DNA from: Mucilaginibacter celer
GTDB taxonomy: Bacteria > Bacteroidota > Bacteroidia > Sphingobacteriales > Sphingobacteriaceae
Reading direction: 5' to 3'
Assembly (NCBI RefSeq): GCF_003576455.2
Contig: NZ_CP032869.1
Span: 3,596,001-3,660,000, forward strand
Length of the DNA stretch: 64,000 nt
Each line of letters begins with the position of its first letter. Position 1 is the first letter of the stretch. The notes under the pieces were generated by a model. That model made no database searches. It was not told where the DNA came from and saw only the letters and a list, made by a program, of their open reading frames with translations. The position numbers and the translations under genes are program-made. Positions 8,368 through 21,300 of the stretch are shown here, one piece after another.

Positions 8368-9363
8368 TTAAAGCCTTGGGCAAACGGGCTCGGGTTCCTG
8401 GATGCGTTTACGGAATACATAACTCAGCGACAGCTCGATACCGCCGTTACCGCCTGTAGCCCGGTTTAACGATGAGGTGTTTACATCATAACTGGCGCCG
8501 ATAATCAGGCTTTTAACATGATAACCTATATCGGCCACAGCGGCATCTTTAAATCGATATAAAAAGCCTACTATCAACCCGTTATCATTCTGAAATTTAA
8601 ATTCGGAGTAGGCACCCAGACCTTTGATATCGGCATTTTGTTGTTTGATGTAAACGGCGTTCGGCACCAGGTCGAAAAAGTCGGATGCTTTGATCTTAAA
8701 ACCGCCGTGAACCGTGTAGCGCAACGGAATCTTGCCTTTGGTAGTGGCCGAGAAGGCATCCTTTGGCCTCGATAAGTGCCCAACACTTACACCACCGAAG
8801 GCGTTAACCGATTTAAAGGGATCGCCATCGTAATAAAAAATACCGGCGTTTGCATCAAATACGGTGCTGTTGGTGGTATTAAAATTCTCGAAGCTTGGCA
8901 TATTGGGGTCGAAACCGCCAACCGGGCTGTACTGGCTGCCAAACTGCAGCCTGTTCATATCAAAACTGCGGTTGATGATACCGGCCTGAACGCCGAAGCT
9001 TAAGCGCTGGTTACCATCCTGCGAGATCGATATGGCGTAACCCAAAGCACCATAGGCGCTCAGGTAGTTAAAACTATGCCCGCCCGATGACTGATCGAGG
9101 ATGTTTACACCTAAGCTCAGCTTATCGGTAGCGCGCATATCAGCAGATACCGCCACCGTTTGGTAGGCATTATTGATATTGGCCCACTGGCTTTTAAAGT
9201 TGGCATTTACACGCGAATCGCCATTTATAACTCCGGTTAGTGCAGGGTTAAGCCACAAAGGGTACGCGTAGTATTGTGAAAAATGCGGATCAACTTGTGC
9301 TGATAAGCGCCCTGCCGCCGCCATTAGCAGCAACAGGGTAACAATTGTGATTTTATTTCTCAT
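8368..9363 (-). CDS. PorP/SprF family type IX secretion membrane protein
   Basis: 331 aa with a signal peptide ending near LSAQV. The mature start VDPHFSQYYAYPLWLNPALTG is the hallmark of PorP/SprF proteins, followed by an outer-membrane beta-barrel pattern (ANFKSQWANI, LSFGVQAGIINRSFDMNRL, FDANAGIFYYDGD, GFLYRFKDAAVADIGYHV). In Flavobacterium, SprF is needed for secretion or surface attachment of the adhesin SprB, and sprF-like genes sit directly after adhesin genes, as here. Its ATG overlaps the stop of the giant adhesin gene by 4 bases (9360-9363), implying translational coupling. It would be the dedicated outer-membrane partner of that adhesin. Confidence 0.92.
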   Translation of the reverse strand: MRNKITIVTLLLLMAAAGRLSAQVDPHFSQYYAYPLWLNPALTGVINGDSRVNANFKSQWANINNAYQTVAVSADMRATDKLSLGVNILDQSSGGHSFNYLSAYGALGYAISISQDGNQRLSFGVQAGIINRSFDMNRLQFGSQYSPVGGFDPNMPSFENFNTTNSTVFDANAGIFYYDGDPFKSVNAFGGVSVGHLSRPKDAFSATTKGKIPLRYTVHGGFKIKASDFFDLVPNAVYIKQQNADIKGLGAYSEFKFQNDNGLIVGFLYRFKDAAVADIGYHVKSLIIGASYDVNTSSLNRATGGNGGIELSLSYVFRKRIQEPEPVCPRL

Positions 9364-12300
9364 CGTAGTAGATTGATAGTTCCTTTTCTTTTGATCACTT
9401 CTCCGTTGGCAAGCGTGGCCTCAACATAGTACACGTAAACGCCTACCGGTTGCGCCGTTCCCTTATATGTTCCGTCCCATCCGGCCGACTGGTTTACTGA
9501 TTTAAAGAGCAATCCCCCCCATTGATCGTATATTGACATGTTCATGCTTTTGATCAGGTTGCCGTATACCAGGAAGGTATCGTTATTGCCATCACCGTTA
9601 GGAGTGAAGGCGTTCGGGATAAAGATGCCGTTACCCAGCGGATTGGTGGTTGTACCTGTTACCGCTGCCGAATTATCGCTCAACTGGCAGGCCGATGCCC
9701 CCAATGCCCTCACCACAATGGTGGCGCTTTGCAGTGGTTGCAACCCGGTTACCTGGTAGCTTAAATTATTGGCCACGCTGGTAAACGTTGAACCATTATT
9801 CAGGCTGATCTCGTAACCCGTGGCACCCTGAACGGCAGGCCAGTTAAAGGTGATGGTAGTAGGTGTAGTTTCGCCAACGCTTACAACCGGAGCCGCCAGT
9901 TTTTGCAGCACCTGTACCGTTACCGAAGTACGTGTACCCGAATTACAACCATTGGCGTTTGAAGCTTCTACATAGTAGGTTGTATTTTGGTTAAGCGCCG
10001 GAGTAGTAAAGCTGTTACCTGTTGCTATGGCTGTACCGCCGGTAGCTACTGTGTACCACCTGATGGTAGCGTTATTGGTGTTATTGCTTACGTTAAGCGT
10101 AGCTGTACTGCCCGGACAAATACCCGCGTTAGGAGCATCGACCGTAGGCGCGCCCGGCGAAGCGATAACGCTAACCGTAGCCGATGTGCGTGATGTAGAA
10201 GAACAACCGGTGCCATTCACGGCCTCGGCATAATAGTTGGTTGTGGCCGATAACGAAGGTGTGGTGAACACAGTACCGGTGTAAACCGGCGCGGTAGCCG
10301 ATGCGCTGGTATACCAGTTATAGGTAAAGCCATTTTGCGGATTTGAAATACTTAACTGAGCCTGAGCCCCTACGCAAGCACTAACTGCATTGCTAACCAA
10401 CAGCGGTGCCGATGGCGGTGCAACCACGCTAACCTGTACCGTAGCTACCGACGAGCTTGAACATGAACCATTGCTGGCATCTACATAGAAGCTGGTATTT
10501 GCCTGGATTGGATCGGTATTATAAGTAGGACCGGTAAACAGCAGGTTGGTACGGGTGGCATTGCTGTACCATTTGTAAATAACACCCGCCTGCGGCGATT
10601 GTACTGATAAAGTAGCCGAACCACCCACGCAAACCGGCACGTTAGCCAATGTTGGTACGGGCGTATTAGGCTGCGGAACGATCACCACATTAACCGCCAG
10701 CCTTGCCGAAGCATTACAGTTTTGGCTGTTTGATGCCTGAACGTAATAAGTGGTATTGGCTGATAACGCTGGTGTAGTAAACGCCGTACCAGTATACAAC
10801 GAGCTTCCGCCGGTTGCTACCGAATACCAGTTGTAGGTAGTACCTGCAACCGGATTAGTAATGTGAATGGTAGCAGCGCTGTTTTGGCAAACCGATAGGT
10901 CGGCCGCGTCAACCTGTGGTGTTGGCGCGGTGGTGTTGCCTATGGTAACCTGTACCGCGGTGCGGGTGGTTGATACGCAGTTGCCGGTATTTACGGCTTC
11001 TACATAGTAAGTAGTAGCTGCGGTAATTGGCGGCGTTGTATAGGTTGCGCCGGTAAATACCGGTTGGCCTCCGGTTGCCGCAGTGTACCAGTTAAAGCTT
11101 ACACCCGCTGTTGTACTTGTAGCGACCAATGTTATGGTACCTCCCGAGCAAACAACGGTATTGCCTCCACCCTGTGCGGTTACTGTTGGCGGTGTTGGAA
11201 TCTGATTTACGTTGATGCTAACCGAAGTACGGCCGGTTGATGTACAACCGGTGCTATTAACGGCCTCAACATAGTAGGTAACGTTACCTGCCAATGCCGG
11301 AGTAGTGAAGCTTGTACCGGTAAACAATGGCGTACCACCGTTTGCAGCACTATACCAGTTATAGGTTAAGGCCGCCTGCGGATTTGAAATATTTAAAGTT
11401 ACAGTGCTGTTAACGCAGGTTTGTACCGTATTGCCATTAGCTACCACCGGTGCCGATGGCGCGGCCTGGATAGTAACCTGTGCCGATGTAAGGTTAGCAC
11501 TCTGGCATCCCGAAGCGTTCACCGCGGCCACGTAGTAAGTGGTATTGGCAGTTATTGGTCCGGTTGTATAAGTTGTACCTTCAAATACCTTGGTAGTTTG
11601 CGCGGCATCGCTAAACCATTGGTAAGTGATACCTGCCACCGGTGATTGAATTTTCAATGTAGCCGGAGAACCTAAGCAAACCAGGGTATTGGCCGATGCC
11701 AGTACCGGATCTGCCGGCATTGGGTTTACGGTTACGGTAACCGATGTACGGCTCGAAGCGTTACAGTTACCCGCCTGCGATGCCTCTACATAATAAGTTG
11801 TATTGGCAGCGAGTACCGGCGTATTGAACTGCGTACCGGTGAATAACAATGTACCACCTGTTGCCGCGGTGTACCAGCGGTAAACCACACCTGTTTGCGG
11901 GTTAACAATGCTGAGGCTTGCTGATTCGCCTGCACAAATGTTCAGGCCGCCCGCGCTGGCTTGTACCTGCGGCGCGTTTGGTATTGGTGTTACCGTAATA
12001 TCCGCACGGGCGCGGGTATCGCTTACGCATCCCGAACTGTTTGATGATTCAACAAAGTATGATACGTCGGCAGTTAAATTATTGATAGTGAAAGTTGATC
12101 CTGTAAATACAGGGGCGCCACCGGTTGCGGCGGTGTACCATTTGTAGGTTAAACCGTTAACCGGATTTTGAACACTTAGTGTTGCTGTACCGCCACTACA
12201 AACGGTTGTCGTTGCCGCGCTGAGTACCGGAGCAGTTAACTGGTTGGTCACCGTAACATTTACCGATGTACGGGCGCCATTATTTGAGCAGCTTGTAGTG

Positions 12301-15300
12301 GCGTTTACGGCCTCTACATAAAACGTCTGATCTTGAGTAATAGCCGCGGTTGTATAGGTATTGCCTGTGTGCAATGCTGTTCCACCCGTAGCGGCCGAAT
12401 ACCATACATAGTTAACACCGGCCATAGGGTTCAACACGGCAAGTGTAGCTGTACTGCCCGGACAAACCTGTACGTTAGCAGATTGTACACCCGGTGCTGC
12501 CGGACGAGGATTTACCGTAATGGTAGCCTGCGTACGCGATGGACTGGTACAAGTCGCGTTAATCAACTCGGCATAATAGCTTACGGTAGCTATCGGTGTA
12601 ACCTGGTAGTTAGCACCGGTAAATACCAAGGTACCGCCTGTTGGCGCATCGTACCAGTTAACCGTAGCGCCACCCGCGTTGGTTACCGAAAGTGTAACGG
12701 CATCGCCTGAGCAAATTGATACAGCGGTTTGCGCAAGTACCGGATTTACAGGCGCAGGTGTAACATTGGCTGTAGCCGCAACCCGGTTAGGATTAGGACA
12801 GCTGTTTGACGTACGGCTGCTCTCTACATAAACAGTGGTTGTAGTATTTAAAACCCCTGTGGTATAAGTGTTACCGGTATGCAGTAAAGTACCACCGGCA
12901 GCCAATGAGTACCATTTATAGGTAACACCTGCAACCGGATTAGCTACCGCGAATGTAGCGGTGCCGCCTGCGCAGATATTAACATTTTTAGCGGTAAGCT
13001 GCGCGATAGGCACCTGCTTGGTGGCATAGTAAATATTGAGTGAGTTAAATAACGATACCGTAGTGGTTAACCTAACCTCAACCGCGTTGTAGGCTGCTTT
13101 CGGTACAAATTTAACCAGGGCTGTTTGGCCGCCTGCCAGTATAGTGATCTTGATAGCAGTGTTGCTCAACGCTATGCGGTCGCCATTATCGGTATTGCCA
13201 TTAAATGAACCTATCTGTAACTGACTTAACACCCCTACCGATGCCAGGTTAACCGGAACTTTAATTTTCACAGTCACGGTATCACCGGCCAGACCAGCAT
13301 CGCCAAAAATCAATTTCTGACCTACATAACCTACCGCGCCAACACCAAGGGTTAACTGGCTAAAGTTGGTGGTATCAGTATCTACCGAGTTATCGGCACC
13401 GGTTACACCGCACAGCAAGCAGGCCACGCCGCTCACACTGTTGGTTTGGGTTGATGCAAAATCGCAGGAAGTTGAGAATACCGGGTTAACAATTACTGTA
13501 ACCGGCGTACGGGTTGTGCTGATACAACCTGTAGCGTTTGAAACCGCCTCAACATAATAAGTAGTATTGGTGGTTAAAGCCGGTGTGGTGAAGGTTGCAC
13601 CTGTATGTACTGCTGTACCACCAGCAGCCGATGTATACCAGTTAAAGGTAACATTAGCAGTTGTTGATGTAGCAGATAACTGCGCTGTTTGGCCCGAAGT
13701 GATCTGTCCGCCTGCCGCGTTCACGGTAACAGTTGGCGCTACCGGCGCAGGGTTTACAATTACATCGGCTTTGGCGCGGTTGGCGCTTGTACAGGTACCG
13801 GTTGATGCCTCAACATAGTATGATGTATTGGCGGTTAAGGCCGGAGTTACAAATTGCGCGCCCGTATGTACCGGGGTACCACCTGTAGCGCTTGTGTACC
13901 AGGTAAAGGTAACACCAGGCTGGGTTGATGAAGCACTTAAAGTAACTGATGAGCCAGAGCAGGTTTGTGTGCTGGCCTGTGAAACAGTAGGATCAACAGG
14001 GGTGGCGGTAACATTAGCGGTTACTTTGGTGCGGGCGCTGCTGCTGCACTGGCCGCCGTTAACCGCTTCAACATAATATGATGTTGTAGCTGTTAAGGCC
14101 GCGGTAGTAAATGTATTGCCGGTGTGCACCAAAGTACCGCCGGTAGCTGCCGAATACCAGTTATACGTTGTGCCGTTAACCGCGGTTACTGCAAAAGTAG
14201 CTGGCTGGCCCGAGCAAACGGTTGTATTAGGCACTGCCACAACAGGAGCAGCCGGTGGCGGAGTAACATTAACCTGTACAGGTGTACGTACCGCCTGCGA
14301 ACAACCATCGGCTGTGCGGCTGGCTTCGGCGTAGTAAGTGGTTGAGGCTGTTAGGGCCGGAGTAGTAAAGGTGGCACCGGTAAACACTGGTGAACCGCCT
14401 GTTGCCGAGGTATACCACCTTACAGTTACGTTAGCCGGAGCAGTAGCGGTAAGTGTAGCCTGTGAGCCTGCACAGGTAGTAACCGGCGAAGCGGCAATAA
14501 CCGGAGCAGGTACAGATTGTGAAGCATCGTAAACATTCAACGCGCTGAATACGCCAGCTACGGCAGCGTTCAATCTAACTTCTACCCTATCAAAATCATG
14601 GGCAGCTTTAAAGGCTACGCGGAAACGGCTGGTACCACTTAGCAACTGAATATTGATCAGCGAACCATTTACGCTAAAGTAATCATTATTAAAGGTAGCG
14701 CCTTTGTAAGTACCTATCTGAATTTGTGATAGTACGCTCACGCTGGCCAATGTTCCCGGAACGCCCAGCTCAACAATTACGCTGTCGCCTGCTATAGCTG
14801 TGTTGGCAAAGCGCAGAGTCTGGCTGGCGTAGGCATTCAATAAGCCAACAGGTACATTTAATTGAGAGAAGGTATTCCTGTCGGCATCAACAGATCCACC
14901 CGCGTTGAGCACACCGCAGCCAACGCAAAGTACACCACTGGTGGTATTGGTTTGGTCGATGGCGGCATCGCAAGGTACAGGATTAGTTCCTTGCTGGTTA
15001 ACAGTAACTATACCGGTAGCCCTTGTGGCCGATTTGGCACCCGTTGCCGGGATGCTCGATTCGGCGTAATATACGGTATTATTAAATTGGGGCTGGGTTG
15101 TGTAGGTAGCGCCTGTAAATATGGTTGTACCGCCCGTTGGGGTAGTAAACCAGTTAAATACAGCGCCCGGAGTGGTTGATGATGCAGTGAACGATGTAGT
15201 CTGGCCCGGACTAACAGTAACTGTAGGCGGATTAACATTCACATCAGGTATCACCACAGGCACCACAGTAATAATTACAGGCGTACGGGTTGCCGATACG

Positions 15301-18300
15301 CAATTACCCAAAGCGGTACCTGCATAATAAGTTTTGGTAGCTGTTAATACCGGTGTAACGTATGGGTTACCGGTAAACACCAGGTTCCCGCCTGTTGGGG
15401 CATCAAACCATTGTATGGTTGCGCCATTGCTGGCAGTTGCATTTAAAGTTGCTGTTTGCCCTGCGGTGATGGTTACGTTTTGAGCGGTAACTGTTGGGGC
15501 CGGTGGAGCGTCATCCACAATAACGCTAACCGGGAACCTTACGGTAGATGCGCATGAACCACGGCTGTACTCTACATAATAAGTGGTATTTGCCGTTAAA
15601 GCCGGAGTAGTGTATGAAGTACCGGTGTTAACTACGGTACCACCTACAGGTGCATCGTACCAGGTAAATGTTCCGTTGGCCGGTGAGTTAATATTGATAA
15701 CCGCGCTGCTGCCTTTACAAATTTCGGGAGCGGTTGGGTTAAACACCGGTTTGGGGAATTGCTGAGCAGCGTAGTAAATATTTAATGGAGTAAGCAAACT
15801 TGCCACGCCCGAGTTGATCCGCACGGTAATCCTGTCGTAAGCGGCTGTTGCCGGGATGTAAACCGCGTATTTGTTTGAGCTGCCTGCCAACAGGTAAACT
15901 TTAATCAGGCCGCTGTTCAATACAAGGCTGGCAGTTTGTGTAGCACCGTTAAATAATCTTACCTGGATATTGCCCAATACAGCGGCACTCAACAGGCCGT
16001 TAGGGTTTTGCAACACCAGTTTGATGGTATCGCCGGCAAAGCCCAGCTGTTGGAAACGGAGTTCCTGTTGCGCGTAACCACCTATCAACCCGGCCAAAAC
16101 ATTAATGGTTGAGGCCGTAGTGGTATCGGCATCGGTAGACAGGGCCGGATTGGTAACTCCGCAACCTATACAAACACCATTCACCGTTACAGTTTGCGCG
16201 TTGGCGAATGTACAAGGTGCATTGGTATCGATAGTGACATTGATAGTGATAGAAGTGCGACTGGCCGATGTACAGCCTGTACCATTTACCCCGCTTACGT
16301 AGTATGTTGTATTGCTATATAATAAAGGTGTTTGGAAAGTAGTACCGGTAAATACAGGTGTAGCCGCATTTGCCGATGTGTACCAGTTATAAGTAACACC
16401 CGTTTGCGCGTTAGTTACGCCGATAGTAGTTTTTTGCCCGGCAGCTACCGATGTGTTATTGGTAGCCAAAGTTGGGTTAGCTGGCAGCGGAACTACAGTT
16501 ACGTTGGCCTGTGCGCGTGTTGCACTGGTACAACCGCCGGCGTTCACAGCCTCTACATAATAACTGGTATTATTATGCAATGCAGCTGTAGTATAGGTCG
16601 GGCCGGTAAATACCGGAGCACCTCCAGTAGCAGTAGTGTACCAGTTATAAGTAGTAGCGGCATCAGGATTGCTTACGGCCAAAGTAGCCACGCTGCCATC
16701 GCAAATGCTTAAATCGCTGCTGCTTAATGTTGGCGCGGTTGGCGGCGGCGCTAAAGTGGCGGTTACCTGGGTGCGGGTGGTGCTTACACAGCTTCCGCCG
16801 GATACTGCCTGAACGTAGTAGCTGGTTGTGGCATTGATAGCCGCGGTAGTAAAGCTGTTACCGGTGTGTACCAAAGTACCGCCGGTAGCAGCGCTGTACC
16901 AACCGTAGGTTACACCACTAACCGGGGTAACGTTGAAGGTAGCAGTTTGCCCGGCGCAAACGGTTAGGTTTGGCGTTGCTACCACTGGCGCTGCCGGGAT
17001 GGTGGTAACATTAATATTTACCGGTGTGCGCACTGTTTGCGCGCAACCATCGCTGCTGCGGCTTGCTTCGGCGTAATAGGTTGTTGAGGCTGTTAGGGCC
17101 GGTGTGGTGAAGTTAGCACCAGTGCCAACTGCGGTACCACCGGTAGCCGAGGTGTACCATTTTACAATTACATTGGCAGGCACAGTAGCCGAAATAGTTA
17201 CCGGCGAACCTGAACAGGTTGAAACCGATGTAGCGGCTATAACCGGCGCAGCTACTGATTGTGAAGCGTCGTACACGTTCAGGGCGCTGAACACACCTGC
17301 TAAGGCGGCGTTCAATTTAACCTCCACCCTATCAAAGGCCTTGGTTGCTTTAAAGGCTACACGGAAACGGTTTGTTCCGCTCAGTAATTGGATATTAATA
17401 AGCGAACCATTTACGCTGAAATAATCATTATTAAAGGTAGCACCATTATATGTGCCGATCTGGATCTGTGATAGTACGCTTACACTGGCCAATGTTCCCG
17501 GTACGCCTAACTCTACCACAACGCTGTCCCCGGCAATACCGGCGTTGGCAAAGCGTAAAGTCTGGCTGGCGTATGAGGCAACTAAGCCAATTGGTACATT
17601 TAATTGTGAGAAGGTGTTTCTATCCGCATCAACAGCACCACCGGCATTCAGCACAGCGCAACCTACGCACAGTAAACCACTGGTGGTATTGGTTTGGTCG
17701 ATAGCGGCATCGCAAGGTACAGGGCTTGAAGCCTGGTTGTTGATGGTCACTGCACCCGGAGCCCTTGTGGTTGATTTTACACCGGTAGCAGTTACGGTAG
17801 CCTCGGCATAGTAAGTAGTATTGGCAAACTGAGGAGGCGTAGTATAAGTAGCACCGGTGTAAATGCTCGTACCACCTGTTGGTGTGGTGTACCAGGTAAA
17901 GGTTACGCCCGGTGTAGTTGAAGTAGCGGTAAATGATGTTGTATGGCCCGCGTTCAACGCTACAGTTGGCGGAGTTACCGATACGGTAGGAATAACTATC
18001 GGCTGCACGGTAATATTAACCGGTGTACGGGTTGCCGATACGCAACTGCCTAAGGCGGTAGCGGCGTAGTAAATTTTATTTGCGGTTAAAACCGGTGTGG
18101 TGAACGGATTACCTGTGTGTACCAGGTTTCCGCCGGTGGCGGCATCATACCATTGGATGGTTGCGCCGTTGCTGGCGGTTGCGTTTAAAGTAGCTGTTTG
18201 CCCGCTGGTGATGGTTACGTTTTGGGCGGTAACTGTTGGCGCGGCCGGCACATCATCAACCAAAATAGTAACCGGGAACCTTACGGTGCCTGCACAGCTG

Positions 18301-21300
18301 CCGCGGGTATATTCAACATAATAAGTAGTATTGGCATTTAAAGCCGGAGTAGTGTAGGATGATCCTGTATGAACAACAGTGCCGCCGGTTGGGGCGTTGT
18401 ACCAGGTAAATGTACCGTTAGCAGGCGATGTGATATTAACCACCGCGCTGCTGCCTTTACAAATTTCGGGAGCGGTTGGGTTAAATACCGATTTAGGGAA
18501 TTGCTGCGAAGCGTAGTAAATATTAAGCGGGGTTAACACGCTGGCTACGCCCGAATTTATGCTGATGGTCATCCTGTCGTACGCGCCGGTTGCCGGAATA
18601 TATACCGCGTATTTGTTTGAGCTGCCAGCCAGCAGGAATATTTTTATTAAAGCGTTATTAAGCTGATAATTGGCTGTTTGGGTAGCACCGTTATAAAGTG
18701 TTACACCGATATTGCCTAACACAGCAGCACCAAGCAAGCCGTTAGGGTTTTGCAATACCAGTTTAATAGTATCGCCCGTAAAACCTGGCTGTTGAAAACG
18801 GAGTTCCTGCTGAACATTACCGCCCAACAAACCGGCCAATACGTTGATGGTTGATGCAGTGGTAGTATCAGCGTCGGTAGCCAAAGCCGGGTTGGCAACG
18901 TTACATCCAACGCACAAACCATTTACCGTTACCGTTTGCTGATTGGCGAAAGTACAAGGCGCGTTAGTATTGATAGTTACATTAATGGTAACCGCTGTAC
19001 GGGTTGCCGACGGACAGCCCCCTGCATTAACCGCGCTTACATAATAAGTGGTGTTGGTATACAACAAAGGTGTCTCGAAAGCGGTACCTGTAAATATCGG
19101 TGAAGCCGCATTGGCTGATGTATACCAGTTATAGGTTAATCCCGCCTGCGGAGAAGTTACGCTGATAGTAGTTTTTTGCCCTGCAGATAGGTTAGCGTTA
19201 GCGGCCGAAACTGTTGGCGCTGCAGGCAGCGGTGTTACGGTTACGGTAGCGGTTGTACGCTGTGCACTGCTGCATCCGGTGGCGTTCACAGCTTCTACAT
19301 AATAGGTAGCATCGGCTGCTAAAGCATCGGTGGTGTAGGCAGGCCCTGTAAATACCGGTGTTCCGCCTGTAGCGGCTGTATACCAGGTATAAGTGATGCC
19401 TGCAGCCGGGTTGCTTACCGCTAAAGTTGCTACGCTGCCGCTGCAAATGGTAACATTAGCAGCGGTAAGTGTTGGTGCAACAGGTGCAGCGCTTAAAGTA
19501 GCGGTTACTTTGGTGCGGGTTGCGCTGGCGCAGGTACCGCCGGTAACTACCGCTTCGGCATAAAAGCTTTTGGTAGCGGTAATGGCGGCAGTGGTATAAG
19601 TATCGCCGGTGTGCAGTAAAGTACCGCCGGTAGCGGCGCTATACCAATTAATGGTAACGCCGGCTACACTGGTGGCGGCAAAGTTAGCGGTTTGCCCTGA
19701 ACAAACGCTAACAGTATTGGTGGCGATAACCGGTGCTGCCGGTACCGCGTTAACAGTTACGGTTACTTTGGTACGGTCCGATTCGTCGGTACATCCCGCA
19801 CGCATTGCCGCAACATAATAAGTGGCATTGGCAGTTAAAACAGGAGTTGTAAAGGCCGCCCCGGTAAATACCGGCGATCCGCCTGTTTCCTGGGTGTACC
19901 AATGGAAAACCGTATTGGCTACCGCGGTGGCTGTAAGCGTAGCCGTTGTTCCGGTACAAATGCTGGCATTGGTTGATACCGCGTTGTTTATTTTGATAAC
20001 AGGTTTGGCAATTACCCGTTGGATCTCGTACAGATCGAGCGTTGAAAGCACGTTGGCTACCCCGCCTAACCTTAACTGTACCCTGTCGAAAACTTTGGTT
20101 GGTACAAAAGTGATCACCACTTTACGGCGGTTGCCGGTTAGATCAAGCAGGCGAAGTTGCAGTAATGATGAGCTTAAAAAGGTTTGATCGTTATTATCGG
20201 TATTACCATAATAGGTATTTACCGATGATCCTGCCAGTAAACCTACCTGCAATAAAGCCTCAGGTACCGAAACGGTAATCCGTACCGAATCGCCGATAAC
20301 CGATGGATTAGAGAAGATAACGGTTTGTTGAGCGTAAGCCCCTAATAATCCTACACCCGCATTTAATGTAGATGCAGTGTTCAGGTCTCCGTCTATAGCA
20401 TTTTGCGGATTTACCACACCGCCTACGTTCAGTCCTAAATTCAATAAGGCTGATGATATGCCATGCAACTCATCGATAGCGGTATTACAAGTGGCCGCAC
20501 CTGCTGTGGTTACAAAGCCTTCATATAAATAAAGGCTGCTTAAGGCACCCACAAGGCCACCGTTCAGCGTAACCCTTACCTTATCATAAGGTGCGGTTGG
20601 AGCAAAGCTTAGTTCAACCTGGTTATTATTACTTAATACAGATACCAATGTAGCTGCCGAAGCCGGGCTGCCAACAGGTGTATTGCCATTGTAAGCCTGG
20701 ATGGTTATCCCGCCGAGTGCTGTTAAATTCAGCAGGTTATCGCCTGTACCTAATTTAACCGAAAGCGGCGTTCCGGCAGGTTTTGTTCCGCCGGGGAAAG
20801 TGAGGTCCTGGTATACCTGGCCCCCTACACCTACCGGTAAACTAAAGGTAGAATAGCTTTGCACATTGCCATCCGAAGCGTTGGCCGGGTTAAGTACCGT
20901 ACATCCCAGGCACAAACCTCCGGTACCAAACTGCTGCGCGTTGGCATAAGTACGGATTCCGGCAGGCACCACCGGCGGTGTAACCGGGTTACCTACATTT
21001 AATGTGATCTGTGTCCGTTCAGATTCATCGGTACAGCCGGTACGCGAAGCCGAAACATAGTATGTAGTGTTGGCATTTAAAATTGGGGTTGTGTACGATG
21101 CTCCATTGGCTACCGCTGTTCCGCCGGTAGCCTGGGTATACCAGTGGAAAGAGGTATTGGCCACCGCACCGGCGGTTAAGGTAGCTTTATTTCCGGGAGA
21201 AATAAGCGCTGTTGTTCCTAATATGCCATTAATACTGGCCACCGGGCGCGGTATCAAACGGACAGCCTCATATAAATCCAGCGTTGACAACACATTGGCA

